A stretch of 9,013 nucleotides of DNA from the NCBI RefSeq assembly GCF_938015485.1, contig NZ_CALLVU010000116.1, positions 1 to 9,013 of the forward strand. Reading direction: 5' to 3'. The notes under the pieces are model-generated. The model saw only the letters and a program-made list of their open reading frames with translations. It searched no databases and was not told the origin of the DNA. The position numbers and the translations under genes are program-made. The stretch is from an uncultured Lachnoanaerobaculum sp. (GTDB lineage Bacteria; Bacillota; Clostridia; Lachnospirales; Lachnospiraceae). This document shows positions 1 to 6,019 of the stretch, in pieces; the first letter of the stretch is position 1; each line of letters starts with the position of its first letter.

Positions 1-1445
1 TCAAGACCAAGTACAAGTCCAAAGGCATCGCCGCTTTCTCTGTCATACTCCGTCATATACCAGGTCCAATTACTTCTAAAGGGAATGATATATGCAGCGT
101 GTACTTCCTTATCGGCAAGTGAGATACTTTCCTGTTCATAAAGTTTCGGCACTCTTTCAAGCATTTCCTCGGTCATCAGCTCATTAGGATTATCCTTAGA
201 ATAGAAAAAAGAAGCATTTTTAGCTCCCTCTTGCGTCTCTCTTATGCCGTTTTCTTCTACGCTTCGACTACTTCCTTGATTGTCATCTCTTTCAAGGCTG
301 AAATCATTGCCTGATACTTCGGATCTTCCTCGCTTACTATATTCTGAGCTTTCATCAGTTTCGGCTTCTCGCCCCTCATAAAGCTGATTGCTCTCTTCTG
401 AATTTCCATTAAGTGAAATACCAGCTTCTTCTCTTTGTAAAGGTCGATTAGCATCTGATAGTTCTCCTCGTCCTTGCTCTCTGAAAGATAATAAAGTCTC
501 ATCACTGCGTAAGTCGGATTCGGAAATTCCTCCATAAAGCTCTTCTCTTCTTCCAAGCTGCTTAGGGTCTTCTCCTTGATGATTGCTACTATCTCGTCTG
601 TATTCTCCGCTCCCGAAAATTCGGTTTCTTTGCTCATCATTTCTTTCGTCATCTGATCGAATAACATTATCATTTCCTCCTAATTCATTTACTTTATTTT
701 CATTATAATCGGCACTAAGGCTCTTTGTCAGGTCTCTATTTTTAGAAAAATTTCTTGTTCTGCTTCTTATCTCCTCAATAATGTGGCTACAAGCATTTGA
801 AATACAAGTGCCGACACTCATTAAAGATATGCTGTCGATAGACTTAAAATTTTCTCTTAAATTATCCATCGGAAACGGATAATCAATTTGAAATCTGCTT
901 GAAACGGCATAAGCTATCGAGTTTCTTATAAAGTTTGCAAATGAGTTTCTGTCTTCATCTGCAATTCTTAGATTGTTTGCAAGCTCGTAAATGCTATCGT
1001 CAGCATTTATTCGGCTCAAAGTATAAAGATTTTCAGTTAAGCTATCACTTGCCTCATATCCTTGCAAATCAATCATGTCTTTTAAGGCTTCTCCGTCATT
1101 TTCTTTATCAAAAGACCATAGCTTAACCTCGTTGACATTCCTGTCCATTGAAGTTGTCTGACTGACATCGAAGATATATCCGACCTTTTGAAATGCGTTA
1201 CTGTCATTTAAGATTGGTATGCCCTTTTTCCCTCTCATAACAGTACGATTAAATCGTTCTCGCCATAAATCAAAGCTTGTGCAGGCTGTGGCATTCGGAT
1301 TTTTATCATAAATACTTAATTGACTTAAAAAGTCGTATTTCTGATTGTTTCCGATAACTTTTAAGAGCTTCAGATATTCACTTTCGCTATCTAAAACATC
1401 TCTTTTTACAAGCTCAATGATATTATAAAAATCGTTCGTTCTCAT
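1..1445 (-). CDS. Large ArdC/LtrC-like and DUF2958 protein, N-terminal part (3' end outside window)
   Basis: 481 codons are open from ATG 1445 to the window edge without a stop. Residues 1-230 match the N-terminal region of the large ArdC/LtrC-type proteins of Gram-positive ICEs: FLSQLSIYDKNPNATACTSF, then LWRERFNRTVMRGKKGIPIL and YIFDVSQT (39-97). ArdC-type domains bind single-stranded DNA and some block restriction. Residues about 235-415 are a Ser/Glu/Arg/Asn-rich linker, probably disordered. Residues 422-481 begin a DUF2958 domain: LMTEEMLERVPKLYEQ, then SNWTWYMTEYD and FGLVLGL. Both recognisable domains lie in the same frame, so there is no frameshift between them. The ribosome binding site is the AGGAGG at 1451-1456. 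In related elements such proteins can be very long and continue into helicase or methylase-like parts; what follows here is unknown. Antirestriction or DNA-processing roles are inferences. A second gene lies inside the linker in another frame. Confidence 0.85.
   Translation of the reverse strand, partial: MRTNDFYNIIELVKRDVLDSESEYLKLLKVIGNNQKYDFLSQLSIYDKNPNATACTSFDLWRERFNRTVMRGKKGIPILNDSNAFQKVGYIFDVSQTTSMDRNVNEVKLWSFDKENDGEALKDMIDLQGYEASDSLTENLYTLSRINADDSIYELANNLRIADEDRNSFANFIRNSIAYAVSSRFQIDYPFPMDNLRENFKSIDSISLMSVGTCISNACSHIIEEIRSRTRNFSKNRDLTKSLSADYNENKVNELGGNDNVIRSDDERNDEQRNRIFGSGEYRRDSSNHQGEDPKQLGRREELYGGISESDLRSDETLLSFREQGRGELSDANRPLQREEAGISLNGNSEESNQLYEGREAETDESSEYSKRGRSEVSGNDFSLERDDNQGSSRSVEENGIRETQEGAKNASFFYSKDNPNELMTEEMLERVPKLYEQESISLADKEVHAAYIIPFRSNWTWYMTEYDRESGDAFGLVLGL
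257..667 (-). CDS. Nested overlapping gene, unknown helical 136-residue protein
   Basis: A complete reading frame lies wholly inside the linker-coding part of the large ArdC-like/DUF2958 gene, in the +1 frame on the same strand. It starts at ATG 667, eight bases after AGGAGG (ATG 673 would add two residues), and stops at TAG 259-257. The product looks like an ordinary soluble folded protein: MLFDQMTKEMMSKETEF, an acidic helical stretch, then NPTYAVMRLYYLSES, YQMLIDLYKEKKLVFHLME and AMISALKEMTIKEVVEA. It has regular hydrophobic spacing, no membrane segment and no cysteine. The overlapped frame, by contrast, encodes a low-complexity Ser/Glu/Arg/Asn stretch. I do not recognise the family. Size, ribosome binding site and composition argue for a translated gene rather than a chance frame. 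Its role could be regulatory or antirestriction, but nothing in the sequence shows which. Confidence 0.65.
   Translation of the reverse strand: MLFDQMTKEMMSKETEFSGAENTDEIVAIIKEKTLSSLEEEKSFMEEFPNPTYAVMRLYYLSESKDEENYQMLIDLYKEKKLVFHLMEIQKRAISFMRGEKPKLMKAQNIVSEEDPKYQAMISALKEMTIKEVVEA
676..681 (-). promoter_or_regulatory. Ribosome binding site of the nested gene
   Basis: A perfect AGGAGG lies inside the coding sequence of the large protein (across the codons for Leu-Gly-Gly, residues 255-257). It is two bases before an ATG at 673 and eight bases before a second in-frame ATG at 667. The eight-base spacing favours 667 as the start of the nested gene. Confidence 0.7.
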
Positions 1446-1447
1446 TC

Positions 1448-2410
1448 TTACCTCCTGTATATTTCATTCAAAATCGCTTCAAGCACATTCACCACAATGC
1501 TGTTGCCCGCTTGCTTATACAAAATAGATGATGTTTTGCCCGGTCTTTTCGGATAAATAGCTCTTATCTTATCAAAATCTTCATCATCAAAGCCCATAAG
1601 TCTTAGGCATTCCCTTTCCGTCAAATACCTATGCTTGCCGTTTCCTATATCTACAAGCCCAGAATTTGGAACTCTTACTTGCTTTGTTGAAATGGTATAG
1701 GCGTACTTATCTATGATTTTTAAGCGGCCTTTGAAGTTCTTATTTTTAGGATTGCCCGATAAGTATCTGAGCATCGACTCTTGCCTTACTTCATAAAGGT
1801 CTGAAACACCTTTTTCGAGAAAATCATCAATGCTTCTTGTTTCCGCTTTTTTAAGAGCTTCAAAATCAAAATCATTTTGTCCGAGTATGCTCACAACAAA
1901 GATACGCTTTCTATTTTGCGGAATACCAAAATCCTTAGCATTTAATATCTTGTATTTACTCTCGTATCCGAGCCTTTCCATTTCTTTTAGGTAATGAAAA
2001 AAGGAAGCTCTCATATTCTTATCGAGAACTCCCTTTACATTTTCCCAAAGGACTATCTTGGGCTTTTCTTTCATTTCTTCAATTATCCGTATCGTTTCAA
2101 ATAGCAGGCTACTCCTTGTTCCACTTCCTTTTTCTCCACCTTTTTTAAGTCCGCTACGGCTAAAATCCTGACAAGGACTGCCGTGCATTACAAAGTCTAT
2201 TTTTTCATCCGGTGGATGATACTTTACTATATCTTGTGGCTTAAAGTCTTCTCCATAGAGTGCGTTATAGCTTTTAACACAGTTCTTATCGACTTCAACA
2301 TAATCAACTATCCTATGTGGGATTTTTTGCCTTATAAACGCCTTTCTTATAGCACCGATGCCACCGAAAAGCTCCAACACTTTTATCTCTTCTATCGTAA
2401 TCACCCCCAA
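1448..2410 (-). CDS. DNA (cytosine-5) methyltransferase, no restriction partner
   Basis: An m5C DNA methyltransferase that transfers a methyl group from S-adenosylmethionine to cytosine in a specific site, probably shielding the element from host restriction. Motifs, numbered from the TTG at 2410: I, VLELFGGIG (11-19); IV, GSPCQDFSRSG with catalytic Cys80; VI, ENVKG (123-127); VIII, QNRKRIFVV (165-173); IX, RECLRLMGF (266-274); X, QAGNSIVVNV (300-309). The stretch between VIII and IX, which selects the target site, is about 90 residues. The site recognised cannot be read from the sequence. The start is uncertain: the TTG at 2410 lacks a ribosome binding site, whereas GGGGGTGAT is eight bases before an ATA codon at 2395. 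Translation there would give MEEIKVLELFGG. No endonuclease gene is adjacent. The gene ends two bases before the next one starts. Confidence 0.93.
   Translation of the reverse strand: MGVITIEEIKVLELFGGIGAIRKAFIRQKIPHRIVDYVEVDKNCVKSYNALYGEDFKPQDIVKYHPPDEKIDFVMHGSPCQDFSRSGLKKGGEKGSGTRSSLLFETIRIIEEMKEKPKIVLWENVKGVLDKNMRASFFHYLKEMERLGYESKYKILNAKDFGIPQNRKRIFVVSILGQNDFDFEALKKAETRSIDDFLEKGVSDLYEVRQESMLRYLSGNPKNKNFKGRLKIIDKYAYTISTKQVRVPNSGLVDIGNGKHRYLTERECLRLMGFDDEDFDKIRAIYPKRPGKTSSILYKQAGNSIVVNVLEAILNEIYRR
1451..1456 (-). promoter_or_regulatory. Ribosome binding site made from the last two methyltransferase codons
   Basis: The final codons AGG AGG (Arg319-Arg320) followed by TAA, GA and ATG serve as an AGGAGG site five bases before the start of the ArdC-like gene. 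The two genes are therefore translationally linked, and the methyltransferase end is constrained by the needs of its neighbour. Confidence 0.85.
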
Positions 2411-2415
2411 TAAAA

Positions 2416-2446
2416 TAAGGGAACAAAATAATCTCTCATTCCCTTA
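2416..2446 (-). terminator. Hairpin with U-rich tail before the methyltransferase gene, copy B
   Basis: In the minus-strand transcript UAAGGGAAUGAGA pairs with UUUUGUUCCCUUA. That is 13 continuous pairs, three of them G-U or U-G, around a five-base GAUUA loop. UUUUAUU follows, then the GGGGGUGAU that probably loads ribosomes for the methyltransferase. It begins four bases after the topB stop. The inner stem, GGG plus three variable pairs plus GAGA, matches copy A at 4188-4215. Confidence 0.6.
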
Positions 2447-2450
2447 AAAG

Positions 2451-4157
2451 TTACTTTCTGTATTTTTCTATTGTCTTTTTAATCTCAGTTTCAATTTCTT
2501 TTAGGAACTCATCCTTACTTGCCTTTCCCTGTGCAATATCCGTGAGCTTCATTTCCCACTCAGCCGTTGTCTTAGCGGACTTAAAGGCATCCTCAACAAT
2601 GGTTACAAGACTGATTCCTTTATGGGTAGCAATTAGGTTTTTCTTATCTCGTTCTACAAATCCTTTGAAAATCAGGTTTTCAATAATTCCTGCCCTTGTT
2701 GCAGGTGTGCCAAGTCCTTTTCTTTCCACTTCTACACCTTTTTCTAAGGCATCATTTCCTGCAATCTCCATAGACTTTAATAGCGTATCTTCAGTAAAGT
2801 GTTTCGGAGGCTTAGTAAATTTCTCTTTAATCTCTTTATTTTCAATGCTTAAAACATCACCAATGCTTACATCAGGAAGCTCTGTGTTCTCATCTTTTTT
2901 CGCCTTGTATTCTTTAAGGTATTTTATAAAGCCCTCGTCCTTAATAGCCTTGCCGGTACTCGTAAATTCAAAGCCGTCAAATTCAGCTACAATCTTCGTT
3001 GCGTTCTCGATTAACGGATATCCCACACTTGCGTGGAATTTATCGGATATAAGGAAGTAAACTTTAGCTTCGCTTAGAGGAAGTTCTGAAACATCCTCTT
3101 TTAAGGAGCTGATTGTCGGTATAATAGCGTGGTGATCCGTAACCTTTTTTGAGTTAAACACCGTCTTGATACGCCCTGTGTCAAAGTCATTTTTCCCTAA
3201 AATATTATTGATGGTACTTGTAATCATATCTTCGGTAAGGCATCTGCTGTCTGTTCTTGGATAGGTAATCAGTTTTTTCTCATAAAGGCTTTGAGCATAA
3301 TCAAGTGTCTGCTTGGCACTGTATCCAAAATATTTATTACACTCCCTTTGAAGTGTTGTAAGGTCAAAAGGTAAATCAGGTTTAGTAATCTTTTCTTTTT
3401 GAATAACATCAGTTATTTCAATCTTATCGCCCACTAAATTGATTAGCTGTTCAGCAGCAACCTCATCATCAATTCTGTCTGTTGAAAGTGTAAATCCATT
3501 TGTATATAGCTCCACTGTATAGTATTTTTCTTTTTTGAAATTTGCTATTTCATCATCTCTTTTTACAATCATAGCAAGAGTCGGTGTCTGAACTCTGCCG
3601 ACACTGTAATTTTGCTTATATAGGCAAGAATAGAGCCTGCTGATATTCATTCCGACAAGCCAATCGGCAATGGCTCTTGCCTGTGCAGACTCAAAGAGAT
3701 TATCATAGTCCTTTCCGTCTTTTAGATTATCAAAGCCCTCTTTAATGGCACTATCTTCCATAGATGAAATCCATAGACGCTGCATTTTCTTTTTGCATTT
3801 AGCTTCGTTATATACAAGTCTAAAGATACTTTCTCCCTCACGACCTGCATCGCACGCATTGATAACCGTATCAACCTCCTTATCATTCATCAGCTTTTTA
3901 AGGATGTTAAACTGCTTCTTGGTTGCCTTTGCTACTTCATACTTGTAGTCGCTCGGAATAATCGGTAAATCAGCCATATTCCACTTGGCGTACTTTTCAT
4001 CATAAGCATCCGGATTTGCCATTTGAATTAGGTGTCCAACGCACCAGCTCACCCTATATCCGTTTCCTTCATAATATCCGTCTTTCTTTTTATTTGCTCC
4101 AATAACCTTTGCAATGGAGATTGCAACACTCGGCTTTTCTGCAATAACTAACTTCAT
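2451..4157 (-). CDS. topB: DNA topoisomerase III (type IA)
   Basis: A 568-residue type IA topoisomerase. It cuts one DNA strand through a tyrosine, passes the other strand and reseals, and in such elements probably resolves strand entanglement during transfer and replication. The Toprim domain is at residues 1-125, with the metal-binding glutamate in AEKPS (residue 7) and the acidic DAGREGE motif (103-109). The segment SVGRVQTPTLAMIVKRD (185-201) is conserved. The active-site Tyr299 lies in ITYPRTDS (297-304). The GLGTPATRAGIIENL motif follows in the C-terminal half. The protein ends soon after the catalytic core with KKTIEKYRK, so the Cys-rich zinc ribbons found at the C terminus of many bacterial topoisomerases are absent. 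The start was chosen from the ribosome binding site at 4167-4172. Position between the DUF4366 gene and the large ArdC-like gene is usual for Tn1549-like elements. Confidence 0.96.
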   Translation of the reverse strand: MKLVIAEKPSVAISIAKVIGANKKKDGYYEGNGYRVSWCVGHLIQMANPDAYDEKYAKWNMADLPIIPSDYKYEVAKATKKQFNILKKLMNDKEVDTVINACDAGREGESIFRLVYNEAKCKKKMQRLWISSMEDSAIKEGFDNLKDGKDYDNLFESAQARAIADWLVGMNISRLYSCLYKQNYSVGRVQTPTLAMIVKRDDEIANFKKEKYYTVELYTNGFTLSTDRIDDEVAAEQLINLVGDKIEITDVIQKEKITKPDLPFDLTTLQRECNKYFGYSAKQTLDYAQSLYEKKLITYPRTDSRCLTEDMITSTINNILGKNDFDTGRIKTVFNSKKVTDHHAIIPTISSLKEDVSELPLSEAKVYFLISDKFHASVGYPLIENATKIVAEFDGFEFTSTGKAIKDEGFIKYLKEYKAKKDENTELPDVSIGDVLSIENKEIKEKFTKPPKHFTEDTLLKSMEIAGNDALEKGVEVERKGLGTPATRAGIIENLIFKGFVERDKKNLIATHKGISLVTIVEDAFKSAKTTAEWEMKLTDIAQGKASKDEFLKEIETEIKKTIEKYRK

Positions 4158-4166
4158 CTGTGTTTT

Positions 4167-4172
4167 CCTCCT
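4167..4172 (-). promoter_or_regulatory. Ribosome binding site deciding the topB start
   Basis: AGGAGG lies nine bases before the ATG at 4157. An in-frame TTG at 4184 would add nine residues (MIYNRRKTQ), but it has no ribosome binding site and lies in the tail of the hairpin. The protein therefore starts at MKLVIAEKPS, as in other topoisomerase III proteins. Confidence 0.85.
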
Positions 4173-4187
4173 GTTATAAATCAAAAT

Positions 4188-4215
4188 AGGGCGAAAGATG
4201 TTACTCTCCCGCCCT
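4188..4215 (-). terminator. Hairpin with U-rich tail before topB (attenuator- or terminator-like), copy A
   Basis: In the minus-strand transcript the 5' arm AGGGCGGGAGA pairs without interruption with the 3' arm UCUUUCGCCCU. That is 11 pairs, two of them G-U, closing a six-base GUAACA loop. The tail AUUUUGAUUUAU follows, then the AGGAGG of topB. A strong stem with an interrupted U run suggests partial termination, attenuation or mRNA processing between the surface-protein genes and topB. It has a related copy at 2416-2446. Confidence 0.6.
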
Positions 4216-4220
4216 GCATT

Positions 4221-4250
4221 TGCACCAAATACTGTATTGTTTTTGATGCA
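4221..4250 (-). other. RNA hairpin just after the DUF4366 stop codon
   Basis: In the minus-strand transcript UGCAUCAAA pairs with UUUGGUGCA. This makes nine base pairs including one U-G, around a 12-base loop. It begins three bases after the DUF4366 stop codon and has no U run after it, so it is not a classical terminator. It could protect the 3' end or be a processing site. It might also be chance. Confidence 0.4.
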
Positions 4251-4253
4251 GCA

Positions 4254-5792
4254 TTACTGCTCATCTTCTGCTTCATCTGCATCATTTGTTTCTTCTTCAC
4301 TTTCAGATTCAGAAAAGAAATCATCATCTTCCTCCTCTAAGGCTTCAAGTTCTTTATCTTCTTTCTTTTTCACAACCTTAAAATAGTAGCCTGCTCCTAA
4401 TGCACCACCTACTACAAGAAGCAAAATAATATAGGTTCCTAAATTACTCTTTTCGTCCTTCTTCTCAGGCTTTACTTCTTCCTTAACAGGTTCTTCTTTT
4501 ACTACTTCCTGCTTTGGTGCTTCTTTTTTCTCTACCATGTTTAAGAGATCATCTTCAGATACTTCCGTAAGAAGCATTACATTCTCACTATCTTCATCAT
4601 GATTGATGATTAAATGAAAGGTCTTACCGTTTTTAGTTTGAAAGGTAATAAACTGCCTTGCATCAGCGGAATATTGATCCGTTTCTTTGTTATCGCTGCT
4701 ATCCCCATGATGAATCGGGTAATCTTTATTCGCATTATCCTTATTTTCCGTAACGGAAGCTCTTGCCTTTGACGGTGCAGAAGCTACTCCCTTATTGGTA
4801 TTTACACTCTTACTTGTGCCATCCATAGCTGAATCTTGGCTGTTATTGTTAGCAGGCGTTTTAGCTGTCAGCTTATTAGGATAACGAATTTCCTTTTCTT
4901 TATCTTTTGATTGTTTAGTATTTTCATCTTTTGTAGTATTTCCAAAACTTGTCTTTGGTTCACTTCCCTTACCTGTATTTACAAGTGGCTGAGAATTTCC
5001 TGCACTTGTTTTTATACTGCTATTTGGTGGAATTGGTGTAACAACATTAGATGATGCCGGAGCTTTATTCACTTCATTAGCCTTTTTTTCAAGATCTTTA
5101 ATCTTTTCATTTAGCTTGTCCATTTCCTTTTTAATATCAGAAGATAAATCTTTGTTATCCTTTTCTTTTTTCAGTTTTTCTTTCAGACTTTCAATTTCAT
5201 CTTCAAGAGCTTTGATTTTTTCCTTCTGCTTATCGCTTAACTTATCTTTATCCTTAATCTCACCATTTAGCTTATCAAGCTCCCCTTTAAGTTCTTTTGC
5301 CTGCTTTTCCATCTTGGAAATATCCTCTTTGGAAAGCTCTGTCTGCGTTGACTTATCTTTCGTCTTTTTATCTTCCGTCTGAGTGCTTTTGTCCTGCTGT
5401 GGCTTTTCTTCTTCCGTCTTAGTTTCTTTATCCTTAAGTTCAGCCTTTGCTACCTTTCGGATAATCTCATCTTTTCCATCTCCCTTTACCTCATAAAACA
5501 GAAACTCATCAATGAATTTCATATCATCTGGGAGCATTGGAAGATCTCCGCTATCAATAAGTTGTCCTTTCTCAGCCTTTATCTTTTCTTCCTTAAAGAC
5601 CTTTTCATCTTCAAAGATATACCTTACATTTACTTCAACTTCCGTTTGAACAGCTTCGTTTTTTGTTGGAGCTTCAGATTTTTGCTCCTGTGCATAAACA
5701 ACCGTCCAAAGACCTAAAATACAACTAATACTTACAATTACCGCAAGTGCTACCGTCCAAAACTTATTATTCTTTTTCAAACTGGTTTTCAT
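4254..5792 (-). CDS. DUF4366 (CD1107 family) membrane-anchored surface protein of the ICE
   Basis: A 512-residue protein of the DUF4366/CD1107 family, a standard but functionally uncharacterised part of Tn1549-like conjugation modules. Residues 1-34 form a signal peptide, with a possible cleavage site after VVYA. Residues 51-118 are a small folded domain. Residues 120-155 carry two DKSTQTE units 12 residues apart, residues about 155-243 are a long coiled coil, and about 244-370 is a Ser/Thr/Asn/Pro-rich linker. The DUF4366 core is RQFITFQTKNGKTFHLIINH and the following VMLLTEVSEDDLLNM (379-419). A membrane segment spans about 453-471, followed by KKK and an extremely acidic cytosolic tail (484-512). 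The predicted layout is an extracellular stalk tethered at its C terminus, suited to an adhesion or channel-scaffold role (inference). The start ATG has AAGGAG about seven bases upstream. Confidence 0.9.
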   Translation of the reverse strand: MKTSLKKNNKFWTVALAVIVSISCILGLWTVVYAQEQKSEAPTKNEAVQTEVEVNVRYIFEDEKVFKEEKIKAEKGQLIDSGDLPMLPDDMKFIDEFLFYEVKGDGKDEIIRKVAKAELKDKETKTEEEKPQQDKSTQTEDKKTKDKSTQTELSKEDISKMEKQAKELKGELDKLNGEIKDKDKLSDKQKEKIKALEDEIESLKEKLKKEKDNKDLSSDIKKEMDKLNEKIKDLEKKANEVNKAPASSNVVTPIPPNSSIKTSAGNSQPLVNTGKGSEPKTSFGNTTKDENTKQSKDKEKEIRYPNKLTAKTPANNNSQDSAMDGTSKSVNTNKGVASAPSKARASVTENKDNANKDYPIHHGDSSDNKETDQYSADARQFITFQTKNGKTFHLIINHDEDSENVMLLTEVSEDDLLNMVEKKEAPKQEVVKEEPVKEEVKPEKKDEKSNLGTYIILLLVVGGALGAGYYFKVVKKKEDKELEALEEEDDDFFSESESEEETNDADEAEDEQ

Positions 5793-6006
5793 TTGTTTTC
5801 TCCTTTTTCATTTCTGCTTTTTGTCTGTTTACCTTTGCCATCAAATCGCTGATTGTGATGTTATTCTTTCTGCAAATGGCAATGATTTCTTCATTTTCAA
5901 GCTCTTCTTCACGAATGAATAAAGGCTCCAATTCTTCATCAATCAGAGCCTTTTTATCATTTAACTTCTTTATTCTGTTTTTTACTGCTATCAGTTCCTT
6001 TTTCAA
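5767..6006 (-). CDS. DUF4315 family small conjugation protein
   Basis: A 79-residue, highly charged, mostly helical protein of the DUF4315 family. These small proteins sit between the CD1108-type peptidase and the CD1107/DUF4366 protein in Tn1549-like elements; their function is unknown. Residues 1-45 (IKKLNDKKALIDEELEPL and onwards) look like a coiled coil or helical hairpin. They are followed by IIAICRKNNITISDLMAKVN, the family's conserved end, and a Lys/Glu-rich tail. The start is TTG with AGGAGG seven bases upstream. The last 26 bases overlap the start of the DUF4366 gene in another frame, so the two are probably coupled. There is no signal peptide, so a cytosolic location is likely. Confidence 0.88.
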   Translation of the reverse strand: MKKELIAVKNRIKKLNDKKALIDEELEPLFIREEELENEEIIAICRKNNITISDLMAKVNRQKAEMKKEKTNENQFEKE

Positions 6007-6013
6007 ATTGTTA

Positions 6014-6019
6014 CCTCCT
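6014..6019 (-). promoter_or_regulatory. Ribosome binding site overlapping the upstream stop codon (DUF4315 gene)
   Basis: AGGAGG shares its first two bases with the TAG stop of the peptidase gene (TAGGAGG). It is followed by seven bases and then a TTG start codon. The overlap implies that ribosomes ending the peptidase gene restart on the next gene, and the good spacing is what supports the TTG start. Confidence 0.8.

Noticed and set aside
257..1445. A frameshift explaining two overlapping frames in the ArdC-like gene
   Set aside because: The long frame is open on both sides of the overlap and carries recognisable domains before (ArdC-like) and after (DUF2958) it, while the nested frame has its own start, binding site and stop.
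2542..3060. Plus-strand open frame of 172 codons opposite topB, and other plus-strand frames (for example 5116-5382, 5747-6097, 7553-7765)
   Set aside because: They are antisense to strongly recognised genes, rich in Ser/Phe/Leu as expected from the complement of Lys/Glu-rich coding sequence, and show no binding site or family features.
4181..4336. AGGAGG followed by ATGATG in the acidic tail of the DUF4366 gene, opening a 47-48 residue frame (MMISFLNLKVKKKQ...) that runs through the gap to TGA at 4183-4181
   Set aside because: The binding site and the ATGs arise from a run of Glu/Asp codons (GAG GAG GAA GAT GAT), which makes such a signal by chance. The rest of the frame crosses two hairpins that explain the sequence better. 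The product is Met/Lys-rich and not recognisable.
5335..5395. KSTQT in the DUF4366 protein equals the (K/R)XTQT motif bound by the eukaryotic dynein light chain LC8
   Set aside because: A five-residue motif in a Lys/Thr/Gln-rich region is easily chance, and there is no reason to expect a conjugation protein of an ICE to meet LC8.
5718..5724. Cys24 in the signal peptide of the DUF4366 protein as a lipoprotein attachment site
   Set aside because: The residues before it (VSISC) do not fit the lipobox, which needs Leu/Val/Ile at -3, and a normal cleavage site after VVYA is present.
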